From: Porticoccaceae bacterium
GTDB lineage: Bacteria > Pseudomonadota > Gammaproteobacteria > Pseudomonadales > Porticoccaceae
Direction of reading: 5' to 3'
Length of the DNA stretch: 64,000 bases
NCBI GenBank assembly: GCA_024959305.1
Contig: JANXGQ010000041.1
Location: 42,860-106,859 of the forward strand
Part shown: positions 1-8,784 of the stretch, one piece after another
Layout: each line of letters opens with the position of its first letter
Position numbering within the stretch: position 1 is the first letter of the stretch
Program-made: the position numbers and the translations under genes
Notes under the pieces: model-generated
Seen by the model: only the letters and a program-made list of their open reading frames with translations
What the model was told of the DNA's origin: nothing
Database searches by the model: none

Positions 1-56
1 CATATATGACCGGCCAGGCCATCGCCGTAGATGGCGGTAGCTGCAACAGTCTCTAG
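1..56 (+). CDS. Short-chain dehydrogenase/reductase, C-terminal end (partial)
   Basis: Only the last 17 codons and a TAG stop (54-56) are inside the window; codons begin at base 3. The tail reads YMTGQAIAVDGG followed by SCNSL. The TGQ-x3-VDGG signature is the usual C-terminal motif of classical NAD(P)-dependent short-chain dehydrogenases. It converges on folK with 8 bases between the stops. The neighbouring folate genes make a pteridine reductase of the FolM type possible, but the visible tail cannot separate that from other SDR enzymes. Confidence 0.7.
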   Translation, partial: YMTGQAIAVDGGSCNSL

Positions 57-64
57 CCGCTTGG

Positions 65-556
65 TCAACAGCGATCAAACTCTATAGGCCACAGTTTCTG
101 ACTGGCTTTATCGAAGTCCTGCCAGTGTTGGCTAAGTGGTTTGCCAGTCACTGGGTGCAACAGTTCGGGAGCCAGTTCCGCCAGTGGCTGAAGCACAAAT
201 GCATTCGTGAGCACCTCATCCCGAGGCAACCTGATACCGTCGAATTCACCGACCAGACTGTCTGCCGTCAAAATATCAATATCCAAACTGCGCGGCCCAA
301 ATTTCGGCGCACTGCGATCGCGCCCATTGCGATTTTCGATCTCCTTGAGAATAATCGAGATCTCACCAACACTGAGACCTGAATGAATCCCCACCACCAG
401 ATTGTAGAAACTATCCCCCTGAAAGCCCACCGCCTCACTCTCGTAAACAGTTGATATAGCGAGATCGCCGAAGTTTTCCGCAAGCGCATCCAGGGCGGCG
501 TCTATATGACGCCGGCGTTCAATATTACTCCCCAGGCCGAGATAGATCAGAGACAT
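65..556 (-). CDS. folK: 2-amino-4-hydroxy-6-hydroxymethyldihydropteridine pyrophosphokinase (HPPK)
   Basis: Cytosolic enzyme that transfers pyrophosphate from ATP to 6-hydroxymethyl-7,8-dihydropterin, the step before dihydropteroate synthase in folate synthesis. The 163-residue length is normal. The N-terminus has the LGLGSN start of the family, and the HPPK signature GPRSLDIDIL lies at about residues 87-96, with the two Asp residues that bind magnesium. The stop of folB and the ATG of folK share one base (556), so the two genes, which act in consecutive steps, are probably translationally coupled. Confidence 0.95.
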   Translation of the reverse strand: MSLIYLGLGSNIERRRHIDAALDALAENFGDLAISTVYESEAVGFQGDSFYNLVVGIHSGLSVGEISIILKEIENRNGRDRSAPKFGPRSLDIDILTADSLVGEFDGIRLPRDEVLTNAFVLQPLAELAPELLHPVTGKPLSQHWQDFDKASQKLWPIEFDRC

Positions 557-927
557 CAGCCCAATGCTCCACAGGGTTTGTTGCCGCGCTCAATCAAAAT
601 GCCCACATCCTCAGAGCTCCGAAGCGCCCCCGGCTTGCTAACTCTAAGCTTTAGCCATGGCACAGAGAATTCCTCGAGGACAATACGCGCCACCTCCTCG
701 GCCATACGCTCTACTAGCATAAACTCACTTTGCTCAACAAAATCAATAAGCCGTTTCGCAATCGACTTATAGTTTAAAGCGTATTGAATATCATCAGTCT
801 CCGCAGCTTTGCGTATATCATGTGCCATTTCCAAATTGAGGCTCACCGTCTGCTTGACCTCGCGCTCCCAGTCGTAAATGCCAATAATAGTCTCAATACG
901 CAAATCTCTTATATAGACAATATCCAT
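556..927 (-). CDS. folB: Dihydroneopterin aldolase
   Basis: Cleaves 7,8-dihydroneopterin to 6-hydroxymethyl-7,8-dihydropterin and glycolaldehyde, supplying the substrate of FolK. The 123-residue protein has the family start (GIYDWER at about 16-22, with the pterin-binding Glu near 21), a conserved Tyr near 53 in LNYK, and the catalytic Lys near 98 in VSKPGAL. It lies head-to-tail between tsaD and folK with one-base overlaps on both sides, so the three are probably one transcript. The same arrangement, with tsaD and rpsU in opposite directions, is common in gammaproteobacteria. Confidence 0.94.
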   Translation of the reverse strand: MDIVYIRDLRIETIIGIYDWEREVKQTVSLNLEMAHDIRKAAETDDIQYALNYKSIAKRLIDFVEQSEFMLVERMAEEVARIVLEEFSVPWLKLRVSKPGALRSSEDVGILIERGNKPCGALG

Positions 928-1967
928 TAATTAATTTCCCGAGGAATAGTTAAGTCCTGTAGCGGCCAGCGCGGCGTTATTGCCAATGCCAAACCACTTC
1001 TTTCACCGGCAATCAGACGCTGACAGCCAGCGTAGGCAATCATGGCGCCATTATCTGTACAAAATTCATGGCGCGCATAAAAAACATCGCCATTATTGTT
1101 GTTTAGCGCAACGCCTAACTTTTCTCGCAATCTGCTGTTGGCCGACACGCCCCCGGCTACTACCAGCGTTTTCAACCCTGTTTGCTGAAGCGCTCGCTGA
1201 CATTTAATCACCAGTGTGTCTACCACCGCCTCCTGAAAACCGGCACAGATATCTAAAACTGTCTGTTGATCTGGCAACAGATCACCGCCGCGATGCTTCT
1301 CAATTAGATTGCGAGTAAAGGTTTTAAGTCCAGAAAAACTAAAATCCAAACCTGGCCGATCCGTCATAGGTCTGGGAAAGCTAAACCGATCAACTTGACC
1401 CCGCTCGGCCAAGGCTGCCAATATCGGGCCGCCAGGGTAATCAAGATCTAGCATTTTTGCGGTCTTATCAAAGGCTTCACCAGCGGCATCATCCAGCGAC
1501 TCACCCAAGAGTTGGTAGTCTCCAATAGCATTGACCGACACCAGCTGAGTGTGACCGCCAGACACCAGCAACGCAACAAAGGGAAAAACCGGGGGGTTTT
1601 CCTCCAGCATAGGTGCTAAAAGGTGGCCCTCCATATGGTGCACGCCGACTACGGGGATCTCAAGAGCAAAGCCCAGCGCCGTTGCCATGGAGCCTCCGAC
1701 CATAAGAGCGCCCATCAAACCGGGCCCGGCAGTATAGGCAATACCATTGATATCCCGCTTGTTTATCTCAGCCTTTTCAAGAACCTGATCCAGCATAGGC
1801 AGAATTTTTCGGATATGGTCACGAGATGCCAGTTCGGGGACCACTCCACCATAGTCGGCATGCAAGGCCACTTGCGAATACAATGTGTGCGCCAACAACC
1901 CGCGCTCACTGTCGTAGACGGCAAGGCCAGTTTCATCACAGGAGGTTTCGATTCCTAATACAAGCAT
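927..1967 (-). CDS. tsaD: tRNA N6-threonylcarbamoyladenosine transferase subunit TsaD
   Basis: Catalytic subunit of the complex that puts threonylcarbamoyl on A37 of ANN-decoding tRNAs; it works with TsaB, TsaE (encoded here at 40760) and TsaC. The 346-residue length is typical. The N-terminus [14 protein letters not shown] is the Kae1/TsaD signature, and the metal-binding HxxxH is seen as HHMEGH near residues 110-115. Phosphate-binding segments [10 protein letters not shown] and DFSFSGLKT are present. The stop overlaps the folB start by one base. The region upstream (1968-2156) is shared with the divergent reductase gene. Confidence 0.96.
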   Translation of the reverse strand: MLVLGIETSCDETGLAVYDSERGLLAHTLYSQVALHADYGGVVPELASRDHIRKILPMLDQVLEKAEINKRDINGIAYTAGPGLMGALMVGGSMATALGFALEIPVVGVHHMEGHLLAPMLEENPPVFPFVALLVSGGHTQLVSVNAIGDYQLLGESLDDAAGEAFDKTAKMLDLDYPGGPILAALAERGQVDRFSFPRPMTDRPGLDFSFSGLKTFTRNLIEKHRGGDLLPDQQTVLDICAGFQEAVVDTLVIKCQRALQQTGLKTLVVAGGVSANSRLREKLGVALNNNNGDVFYARHEFCTDNGAMIAYAGCQRLIAGERSGLALAITPRWPLQDLTIPREIN

Positions 1968-2156
1968 TTAAATGACTTAGTGTGTAATTTAGTCCGCAAC
2001 TGTAACCCCTAGCACTGTTTCTGTGAACCCATTGCAGAATTTACCTATAAAATTTAGCCAACTTACCGCCACCGAATGGTCTACTCTGATTAGAGCAACG
2101 CAAGCGTGCACGCGCGCAATTGACAGCCTGTACTGAATATTATGGGAGATGTAAAA

Positions 2157-3185
2157 ATGTACCAACGGTTGCTAGTAACAGGCGTATCTGGCTATGTCGG
2201 CCTACATATGGCTGTCGAGGGTCTGCAAAGAGGCTATATTATCCGCGGCACTGTCCGCTCAGATAAAAAGGCAGTTGAATGCAGAAACTATCTAAAAGAT
2301 CTGGTTTCGAAACAGCAACTGGCTCAGTTTGAGGTTGTCACTGCGGACCTTACAAAACCCGACTGCTGGGATACAATCATCAAAGGTTGTGACGCTATTT
2401 TCCATGTAGCCTCACCCCTAGCTGCGAGTAATCGCAGAGATGAGCACAAACTTGTGACAACAACCCGCGAAGGCGTCAAACATGTTTTTGAAGCTGCAAT
2501 CCGACAGGGCGTCACAAGAATTGTCTACACCTCATCAGTGGCTGCGGTTATGTTTGGCCACGATGGCTCCAAGACCCACTATATTGACAGTGATTGGAGC
2601 CATGTAGAAGGAAAGCTCAATACAGCCTACATAAGGAGTAAAACATTCACCGAGCAAGATGCCTGGCGCTATGCTGAAAATCATCCTGAATTAGAACTAA
2701 CCTCCATACTGCCGGGGTTTATTCTAGGACCGATCATTAAAAACCATACCAATCTTTCAACGGGTCTAGTAGGCGCCGTAATGAGTGGTGCTTTTCCTTC
2801 AGGTGTTATCAATATACATTTTCCAATCGTAGATATTAGAGATATTGTATTAGCTCACTTTAATTCAGTGGAGCGCAAGCAATCCATTGGCGAGCGAATA
2901 ATGCTGGGCTGCAAGTCGATCTGGATGCGGGAAATGGCTGAGGTTATCCTGGCAGAAAATCCTCAGTTTAAAGACAAAATTAACCCAAAAACAATGCCGA
3001 GATGGTTGCTAAAAATCTTCAGCCTATACAATGCATCACTGCGCCATCTGGCCATGGAGGCGAATGTACAGCGAGAACTGTCCTATCAAAAAGCTCAGGA
3101 TCTGCTTGAAATCAGCCCTCGAAGCCCAGAGGAGGCGGTGCTGGCAACGGCAAAAGACCTTATTAGATTGGGCCTGGTCAGCTAG
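2157..3185 (+). CDS. NAD(P)-dependent extended SDR (dihydroflavonol-4-reductase / aldehyde reductase-like)
   Basis: Extended short-chain dehydrogenase related to the dihydroflavonol-4-reductase and NAD-dependent epimerase families; its substrate cannot be told from sequence. The Rossmann motif TGVSGYVG is at residues 8-15, and the catalytic pair YxxxK is YIRSK at about 158-162, preceded by the conserved TSSVAAV Ser strand. I chose the ATG at 2157 because GGGAG (2144-2148) sits at good spacing; an in-frame ATG at 2142 overlaps that Shine-Dalgarno. It is a single gene placed between tsaD and rpsU, which are usually adjacent and divergent, so it is an insertion into a conserved junction. Confidence 0.85.
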   Translation: MYQRLLVTGVSGYVGLHMAVEGLQRGYIIRGTVRSDKKAVECRNYLKDLVSKQQLAQFEVVTADLTKPDCWDTIIKGCDAIFHVASPLAASNRRDEHKLVTTTREGVKHVFEAAIRQGVTRIVYTSSVAAVMFGHDGSKTHYIDSDWSHVEGKLNTAYIRSKTFTEQDAWRYAENHPELELTSILPGFILGPIIKNHTNLSTGLVGAVMSGAFPSGVINIHFPIVDIRDIVLAHFNSVERKQSIGERIMLGCKSIWMREMAEVILAENPQFKDKINPKTMPRWLLKIFSLYNASLRHLAMEANVQRELSYQKAQDLLEISPRSPEEAVLATAKDLIRLGLVS

Positions 3186-3281
3186 ATATAGCTAAAGAAG
3201 AATAATTTGACTGTAACTCAATCGCTATCGCCAGCATTGGCACAATTTGCGGATTAATTTCCCATCAAAGCCAAAAAGATT

Positions 3282-3308
3282 TTGCATCCATAAAAGTAAA
3301 TGTATAGA
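3282..3308 (+). promoter_or_regulatory. Possible sigma70 promoter for rpsU
   Basis: A -10-like TATAGA at 3303-3308 is preceded by TTGCAT at 3282-3287, with a short spacer of 15 bases. It lies 72 bases before the rpsU start, where the promoter of the macromolecular-synthesis block is expected. The match is modest and untested. Confidence 0.35.
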
Positions 3309-3379
3309 CTACGCGCCCTTAGAGACGGCTGACTGTTTTGTCTCGGACAAATTTTTTATTACTACAGGATTATGCATCA

Positions 3380-3595
3380 ATGCCAAGTGTGCGTATTAAA
3401 GAGAATGAGCCCTTTGACGTCGCCCTGCGACGCTTTAAACGCTCATGCGAAAAAGCAGGTATTCTGGCCAAAATTCGCTCCAAAGAGTTCTACGAGAAGC
3501 CTACCTGGGAACGCAAGCGTAAAGGCGCTGCCGCAGTTAAGCGAAACCTTAAAAAGGTATCTCGTGAGTCACGCAAGTTTAAAAGACTCTACTAG
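3380..3595 (+). CDS. rpsU: 30S ribosomal protein S21
   Basis: Small basic protein of the 30S platform, needed for normal initiation on natural mRNAs. The 71-residue product [20 protein letters not shown] with a Lys/Arg-rich tail ending FKRLY is a textbook S21. I set the start at the ATG at 3380; a longer reading frame to 3338 would add 14 residues with no family support. An AGGA at 3366-3369 lies upstream. It is the first gene of the rpsU-(yqeY)-dnaG-rpoD block and is followed by a strong terminator, as in E. coli, where S21 is made in large excess over primase. Confidence 0.97.
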   Translation: MPSVRIKENEPFDVALRRFKRSCEKAGILAKIRSKEFYEKPTWERKRKGAAAVKRNLKKVSRESRKFKRLY

Positions 3596-3639
3596 AGTTG
3601 AGCTGACCACGGATTTCACCTTTCAGTTTTCCTGCAAAG

Positions 3640-3660
3640 AGCGCCCTCAGGGCGCTTTTT
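3640..3660 (+). terminator. Rho-independent terminator after rpsU
   Basis: Seven-bp stem AGCGCCC / GGGCGCT (3640-3646 and 3650-3656) with loop TCA, followed by a T run to 3660. It would let rpsU be expressed above the downstream genes, with partial read-through. Confidence 0.9.
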
Positions 3661-3714
3661 GTGTTTCTGGAATTCACTGTTCGAAAGACCCATTTACCTA
3701 GATGGAGGTATATC

Positions 3715-4161
3715 ATGAGCCTTAAATCACAGATCAATAGTGCAATGAAAGATGCCATGAGAGCAAGAGACAAGGCAAAATTGGGCGCTATCCGCTTGAT
3801 CCAAGCAGACGTAAAACGCGTTGAAGTGGATGAACGCATTGAGATCACCGACCAGCGATTACTAGCTATTATGGATAAAATGGTTAAACAGCGTCGCGAC
3901 TCTATCAGCCAATATGAGAGTGCTGGCCGTCAGGAGTTGGCGGATATTGAAATTGCAGAAATTGCAGTCATTCAAGAGTTTCTCCCGACAGCGCTCAGTG
4001 AAACAGAGATCAATGAGCTGATCCAATCTGCTATAGCTGCTACTGGTGCAGAATCAATGCGCGATATGGGTAAGGTTATGGGAATACTCAAGCCGCAAAT
4101 TCAGGGCCGTGCCGACGCAGGCGTGGTAAGCGCATCTGTGAAAAGCGCACTGGCGGGATAA
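3715..4161 (+). CDS. yqeY: GatB/YqeY domain protein
   Basis: YqeY-family protein of 148 residues, related to the C-terminal tRNA-binding tail of the GatB subunit of Asp/Glu-tRNA amidotransferase; its own cellular role is not established. The sequence begins MSLKSQINSAMKDAMRARDK and keeps the family segments RLIQADVKR and GKVMGILKP-x-QGRAD. The start at 3715 is fixed by GGAGG at 3704-3708; the open frame upstream of it runs back through the rpsU terminator. In many proteobacteria this gene sits between rpsU and dnaG, as here. Confidence 0.9.
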   Translation: MSLKSQINSAMKDAMRARDKAKLGAIRLIQADVKRVEVDERIEITDQRLLAIMDKMVKQRRDSISQYESAGRQELADIEIAEIAVIQEFLPTALSETEINELIQSAIAATGAESMRDMGKVMGILKPQIQGRADAGVVSASVKSALAG

Positions 4162-4228
4162 TCTCCGTTTATTTCTATCTGTAACCAGTTACACTATAAG
4201 CCATGGAAAACCACTGACCTTTTCAAAA

Positions 4229-6163
4229 ATGGCTGGACTGATACCGCAAACATTTATAGATGATCTACTGGACCGCGTCGATATTGTCGATGTGGTTAGC
4301 GGCCGTGTACAACTCAAGAAAACCGGCAAAAGCCACAAGGCCTGCTGCCCCTTCCATGAAGAAAAAACCCCTTCGTTCACAGTGGCCCAGGACAAACAAT
4401 TTTACTACTGTTTTGGCTGTGGTGCCGGCGGCAACGCACTCAGCTTTGTTATGGAATTCGATCGTCTGGACTTTCTACCGGCGGTGGAATTGCTGGCCAA
4501 AAACGCCGGCCTCGAGATACCCAGAGAAGCTGTCGCAAATCCAACCGTCAAAAAGCATAAAAATAATCTATACTCTATTGTAGAGGACGCAGATCGGTTT
4601 TACCGTCAAAAATTACGGGCCCCGGAGGCCGTATCAGCCGTGAACTATCTTAAATCGCGAGGCTTGACTGGCAACATAGCCGCCAAGTTTGGAGTTGGCT
4701 ACGCGCCAGAGGGCTGGGACAATCTTATAAAGGCTATTGGAACTGACGAACAGAAGATCAATCTGCTCGCCGAGTCTGGGATGTTGGTTGTCAAACCAGA
4801 GGAGAAAAAGCAGTACGATCGATTTCGACAGCGCATTATTTTCCCGATTAGAGATCAGCGCGGCCGCACTCTGGGCTTTGGCGGTCGCGTCTTAGACAGC
4901 AGCACCCCCAAGTATCTAAATTCCCCAGAAACACCCATATTTCATAAAGGCAGGGAGCTTTACGGCCTCTACGAAGCGCGTCAGGCATTGAAAGAAATCC
5001 CCTACCTATTAATGGTTGAGGGCTATATGGATGTGATTGCTCTGGCGCAGTTTGGCATCCACAATGCAGTGGCCACTCTGGGAACCGCGCTGACCGAAAA
5101 TCATCTGCAAAAATTGTTTAGATACAGCAGTGAAATCGTTTTCTGTTTTGATGGTGATACGGCGGGACGTCGAGCCGCGGCGCGCGCGCTGGAGATTACA
5201 CTGCCAGAAATGCGCGACGGGGTCTCTGCGAAGTTTTTGTTTTTACCCGATGGTGAAGATCCAGATACTATGGTTAGAAATCTGGGCGCAGAGGAATTTC
5301 AGTCGCAGATTAAAAACGCCACGCCACTGTCCAAATTTTTGTTTGAGCAGCTGGGGGATGGTTTAGACCTCTCCACCGGCGAGGGCAAAGCAAAGCTCAG
5401 CAAAATCAGCGCCCCACAGATTAACCGTATACCCCAGGGAGTATTTAGACAGCTCATGCTAGAGGAGCTATCCCGTCAAACCGGCATCGCAGTTGCAGAC
5501 TTAAAAACCTATGTTGAAAGCCATGCGCTACCTCAGAAACGCAATACTCTGTCAACTGATAGCGCTGTGCCAAGCGCGCAAAATCAGCCTCCCTATGATT
5601 CGGAGCCAGAGGCCTCCTACTCCAGTCTGGACTACAATCCTCTCCCTCAAGCAGCGGAGACCAGAATCTCAAAAATACGTCTTACTCCGATCAATCATCT
5701 CACTGCCTTGCTCATAAATCATCCAGAACTGGCCGACCATGTAGACAGTACAGAACTACTTGAATCTGCACCTGACGCTGACACCTCTCTGTTTTTACGC
5801 CTATTGCAAGTGATTCGAGATAATCGGAACTATAAGCCCTCGCATATTTTTGCCTATTGGCTTGGAGCCCATGGCAATCAACAGGAAACCAAGCGCCTGC
5901 AAGAACTTGCGGCCAGTGAGCTATATCACCCGCCGTCCGGCACAGGGAGAGATGACAATCAGGAATTTTGTGATGCTTTTGCCCATGTGACTCAGAAAGC
6001 TTTTTATGCTCTCCCTGCCCCTGAGAAAGCGACTCATTTATTGAGCCTGCAAACACTCAATGAGCGAGAAATTAAACAGTTGCATAAACTTCACCTGCAA
6101 CTACCTGACGACCCTAAATCTGCAGCGTTAAAAAAGCAGATAAAACAACGGCTTGTGGTTTGA
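4229..6163 (+). CDS. dnaG: DNA primase
   Basis: Synthesises RNA primers at the replication fork with the DnaB helicase. The protein has 644 residues. The N-terminal CHC2 zinc domain has Cys40, His43, Cys61 and Cys64. The Toprim core has the catalytic Glu near 264 in VEGYMDV and the metal-binding DGD near 308-310 in FDGDTAGRRA. A C-terminal helicase-interaction region follows a low-complexity linker at about 430-480. It stands between yqeY and rpoD, as expected for the macromolecular-synthesis operon. Confidence 0.97.
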   Translation: MAGLIPQTFIDDLLDRVDIVDVVSGRVQLKKTGKSHKACCPFHEEKTPSFTVAQDKQFYYCFGCGAGGNALSFVMEFDRLDFLPAVELLAKNAGLEIPREAVANPTVKKHKNNLYSIVEDADRFYRQKLRAPEAVSAVNYLKSRGLTGNIAAKFGVGYAPEGWDNLIKAIGTDEQKINLLAESGMLVVKPEEKKQYDRFRQRIIFPIRDQRGRTLGFGGRVLDSSTPKYLNSPETPIFHKGRELYGLYEARQALKEIPYLLMVEGYMDVIALAQFGIHNAVATLGTALTENHLQKLFRYSSEIVFCFDGDTAGRRAAARALEITLPEMRDGVSAKFLFLPDGEDPDTMVRNLGAEEFQSQIKNATPLSKFLFEQLGDGLDLSTGEGKAKLSKISAPQINRIPQGVFRQLMLEELSRQTGIAVADLKTYVESHALPQKRNTLSTDSAVPSAQNQPPYDSEPEASYSSLDYNPLPQAAETRISKIRLTPINHLTALLINHPELADHVDSTELLESAPDADTSLFLRLLQVIRDNRNYKPSHIFAYWLGAHGNQQETKRLQELAASELYHPPSGTGRDDNQEFCDAFAHVTQKAFYALPAPEKATHLLSLQTLNEREIKQLHKLHLQLPDDPKSAALKKQIKQRLVV

Positions 6164-6189
6164 AAGTAAAAAACAGAAATATCTCACAT

Positions 6190-6222
6190 AAAGCCCAAAT
6201 TCTCTGCGACAGTGGGCCTTTT
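6190..6222 (+). terminator. Imperfect hairpin with T-rich tail between dnaG and rpoD
   Basis: AAAGCCCA (6190-6197) can pair with TGGGCCTTT (6213-6221) with one bulged C, followed by TTTTA. It resembles the partial terminator found in this interval in other species. The loop carries the -35 region of the rpoD promoter candidate, so termination and initiation elements are interleaved. Confidence 0.5.
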
Positions 6223-6234
6223 ATTCGATATAAT
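6206..6234 (+). promoter_or_regulatory. Sigma70 promoter candidate for rpoD
   Basis: A perfect -10 TATAAT at 6229-6234 with a -35 GCGACA at 6206-6211 (matching the GACA half of the consensus) and a 17-base spacer. It is 40 bases before the rpoD start, so rpoD can be transcribed apart from dnaG. Confidence 0.6.
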
Positions 6235-6273
6235 CACGCGCTATTTTTTAAGCGCACAAACAGTTAATTAAAT

Positions 6274-8115
6274 ATGAGTGAAAACCTACAAAATAAGCAG
6301 TCCGGGATTAAAGATCTTATCGCCAAAGGCCGTGAGCAGGGATACCTGACCTACGCCGAAGTCAATGACCATCTTCCCGAGGGCATTGCAGACCCCGAAC
6401 AGGTCGAAGATATCATTCAGATGATCAATGATATGGGCATCACCGTTTTTGAAACGGCACCAGATGCAGAAGCTCTACTGATGATGACTGGAGATAATAC
6501 CCCAGACGAAGTAGCGGCAGCTGAGGCTGCAGCTGCCCTTGCCTCAGTAGAATCCGAGCAACATAGAACCACAGATCCGGTGCGTATGTATATGCGCGAG
6601 ATGGGTTCGGTTGAGCTGCTCACCAGAGAGGGTGAGATTGAAATTGCCAAGCGTATCGAAGAGGGAACGCGCGAGCTGATGTCGGCAGTTTCCGACTGGC
6701 CATCCACCGTTGCAGCGGTAATTACCGAGTGGGACAGGGTAATAGCCGAGGAACGAAAACTGACTGATATTATCAGCGGATACCTAAATCCGATGGAGCA
6801 TGTGCCGTCTGCACTTGCCCAGCAACAGGCAGCAGAAGCCGAAAAGTTGGCAAATGGCGGTACTGTCGACGACGACGAGGAAGAGGAGGAGGAGCACGAA
6901 GGAGGTTTAGACCCGGAGGAAGCACAGAGACGCTTCGAAGAGATTCGTGCACAGCTAGTGAAAACCGAAAGATGTGTCACTAGATATGGTCGCGACGGAA
7001 ACGCCTCCAAAAAGAATCTGGAAGAACTCGCAGAATTATTTAAGTTCCTCAAGCTAATTCCCAAACAATTTGATCCGCTGATCTCTTTGGTCAGAGTAGC
7101 TGTTGCAAAGATTCGCGCCGAAGAACGGTCCATTATGAGGCTCTGCTTGCGCTACGCGAAAATGCCGCGCAAAGAATTTATCAAGAGCTTTCCGGGCAGC
7201 GAAACCGATCTGAACTGGGCCCGCAAGCTTATTGATTCCGGCGCCGATTGGTCTCAAGCTCTTTTAAATCAAGAGCAGGAAATTGTCAGATGTCAGCGCA
7301 AATTGGCTCAGGTTGAAGCCAAGAGCGGACTCAGCATTTCCCAGATAAAAGATATCAATCGCCGTGTAACCATGGGTGAAGCCATGGCGCGCAGAGCCAA
7401 GAAAGAGATGGTCGAAGCCAATTTGCGCCTAGTTATCTCAATCGCCAAAAAATACACCAACCGCGGATTGCAATTCCTTGATCTTATCCAAGAGGGAAAT
7501 ATTGGCCTTATGAAGGCTGTGGATAAATTTGAATACCGTCGCGGCTACAAGTTCTCTACCTATGCTACTTGGTGGATTCGACAGGCAATTACCAGATCCA
7601 TTGCAGATCAGGCACGCACTATCCGAATTCCCGTACATATGATTGAGACCATCAACAAGCTAAACCGAGTCTCTCGGCAAATGCTTCAGGAAATGGGTCG
7701 CGAGCCCAACCCTGAAGAACTGGCAGAGAGAATGGAAATGCCAGAGGACAAAATTCGCAAGGTTCTAAAAATTGCCAAAGAACCTATTTCAATGGAGACT
7801 CCCATTGGTGAAGACGAAGATGCCAATATTGGTGATCTTATTGAAGATACCACCATTGCACTTCCGGTGGACGAGGCAACCAAGTCAAATCTTACCGATT
7901 CCACACGCGGCGTTCTGGGAAGTCTGACCGCTCGCGAAGCCAAGGTATTGAGGATGCGATTTGGTATTGATATGAACACAGATCACACCCTTGAAGAGGT
8001 GGGCAAACAGTTTGATGTAACCCGTGAGCGGATTCGTCAGATTGAAGCCAAGGCATTGCGCAAACTGCGCCACCCTACCCGCTCGGATCATCTGCGCAGT
8101 TTTATTGACGAATAA
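6274..8115 (+). CDS. rpoD: RNA polymerase primary sigma factor (sigma70)
   Basis: Housekeeping sigma factor of 613 residues. Region 1.1 is at the N-terminus, followed by region 1.2 ([16 protein letters not shown], about 105-120). The non-conserved region holds an acidic run of Asp/Glu at about 198-210. Region 2 carries [14 protein letters not shown] near 402-415 and the -10 recognition helix [14 protein letters not shown]. Region 4 has the -35 helix [20 protein letters not shown] near 582-601, and the protein ends LRSFIDE. It is the last protein gene of the block and is followed by tRNA-Ile. Confidence 0.98.
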   Translation: MSENLQNKQSGIKDLIAKGREQGYLTYAEVNDHLPEGIADPEQVEDIIQMINDMGITVFETAPDAEALLMMTGDNTPDEVAAAEAAAALASVESEQHRTTDPVRMYMREMGSVELLTREGEIEIAKRIEEGTRELMSAVSDWPSTVAAVITEWDRVIAEERKLTDIISGYLNPMEHVPSALAQQQAAEAEKLANGGTVDDDEEEEEEHEGGLDPEEAQRRFEEIRAQLVKTERCVTRYGRDGNASKKNLEELAELFKFLKLIPKQFDPLISLVRVAVAKIRAEERSIMRLCLRYAKMPRKEFIKSFPGSETDLNWARKLIDSGADWSQALLNQEQEIVRCQRKLAQVEAKSGLSISQIKDINRRVTMGEAMARRAKKEMVEANLRLVISIAKKYTNRGLQFLDLIQEGNIGLMKAVDKFEYRRGYKFSTYATWWIRQAITRSIADQARTIRIPVHMIETINKLNRVSRQMLQEMGREPNPEELAERMEMPEDKIRKVLKIAKEPISMETPIGEDEDANIGDLIEDTTIALPVDEATKSNLTDSTRGVLGSLTAREAKVLRMRFGIDMNTDHTLEEVGKQFDVTRERIRQIEAKALRKLRHPTRSDHLRSFIDE

Positions 8116-8171
8116 GCGCTAATCTCTAGATCGGTTAAAAACACGTAAAGGTCTATGGCTGAGCCGGCAAT

Positions 8172-8340
8172 GCAGCGGTCAGTCAAAAAGACAAGTTAAA
8201 ACAAAAGAACGGTTAAACGCCGGATTTTTGGCTCAGCGCAAGGCGAACAATGAGACCAGTGAAGGAGCATACATTAAGTATGTGACTGAACGAGCGAAGC
8301 AGTTCAACGCAGCGATCAGTCAAAAAGACAAGTTTAAAAA
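8172..8340 (+). repeat. Direct repeat pair flanking a palindromic intergenic sequence
   Basis: The segment of about 30 bases starting GCAGCGgTCAGTCAAAAAG at 8172-8201 recurs at 8309-8339 with one substitution and one inserted T. Between the copies lies CATAC-ATTAA-GTATG (5-bp arms). The second copy ends immediately before the tRNA-Ile gene. One reading is that a spacer-tRNA unit was once duplicated and one tRNA was then lost; another is a dispersed intergenic repeat family. Confidence 0.6.
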
Positions 8341-8341
8341 G

Positions 8342-8418
8342 GGGCCCATAGCTCAGCTGGTTAGAGCGCTCGACTCATAATCGATCGGTCGTAGGTTCAA
8401 GTCCTACTGGGCCCACCA
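8342..8418 (+). tRNA. ileX: tRNA-Ile (anticodon CAT, lysidine-modified type)
   Basis: A 77-base cloverleaf. Acceptor stem GGGCCCA / TGGGCCC (8342-8348 and 8408-8414), D arm from 8351, anticodon loop CTCATAA at 8374-8380 with CAT at 8376-8378, T arm GTAGG / CCTAC (8391-8407), discriminator A and encoded CCA (8416-8418). CAT could mean Met, but the anticodon arm CGACTCATAATCG and the following GGTCG match the E. coli minor tRNA-Ile2, whose CAT is converted by TilS to read AUA. E. coli ileX also lies near rpoD. The outermost pair of the anticodon stem is mismatched. Confidence 0.9.
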
Positions 8419-8444
8419 TTTTCGCCTTCAGCTCAATGATAGGC

Positions 8445-8466
8445 GTAGGGATATCCCTACTGGGCC
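8445..8466 (+). other. tRNA 3'-end-like scar / 16-bp perfect palindrome
   Basis: GTAGGGATATCCCTAC (8445-8460) is a perfect palindrome followed by TGGGCC. GTAGG at its start and the 11 bases CCTACTGGGCC at its end also occur in the T arm and acceptor strand of the tRNA-Ile 38 bases upstream, and GCTCAATGATAGG just before it resembles a D arm. It may be a degraded duplicate of the tRNA end, as left by integration or excision at a tRNA gene. The palindrome may also be functional in its own right. Confidence 0.4.
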
Positions 8467-8532
8467 TTAATACCCGAAGGGCACAGCATATTTTGAAGCA
8501 TGCATTGAATTTTTTCAAAAGATAAGAATTAA

Positions 8533-8610
8533 CTAAAAACGATATTTAAGGCCGGCAGATACGTTATCTACACTAACATTTTTGCCCTCAATTCCCACTG
8601 CGGCTAAACG
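8533..8610 (-). pseudogene. C-terminal remnant of an outer-membrane beta-barrel protein
   Basis: The minus strand reads 25 codons ending AGLKYRF and a TAG stop (8533-8535), preceded directly by an in-frame TAA. The alternating hydrophobic pattern (VSVDNVSAGLKYRF) with terminal Phe is the signature of the last strand of outer-membrane barrels recognised by BamA. No start codon or upstream barrel is visible, so this looks like the tail of a decayed gene. The rest of the gene-poor interval 8419-8784 holds only the tRNA-like scar and the upstream region of the GH3 gene. The fragment is short, so chance is not excluded. Confidence 0.4.
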
Positions 8611-8784
8611 TTAAATCTTGGTTCGAGTTGACGCACTCGGACGACAAATTCGCCGAAAAACACAATCCTTACGCCGCGTATAAATTTTGGACCCGATAAC
8701 TGCAAGGGCCATATACAAGAATAATATTAGGCACATGCATCTGACTTTTTTGGCAGATTTCTGCCAATTTTTAGGAAAAAAACT

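Noticed and set aside
6417..7133. Long open frame (238 codons) on the minus strand inside rpoD, rich in serine
   Set aside because: It is antisense to well-conserved sigma70 regions. Its serine run is the complement of the Asp/Glu run, and it has no ribosome-binding site.
8342..8418. Calling the CAT-anticodon tRNA as elongator tRNA-Met
   Set aside because: The anticodon arm and variable region match tRNA-Ile2 more closely than tRNA-Met, and the location near rpoD agrees with ileX. Identity determinants for TilS would settle it.
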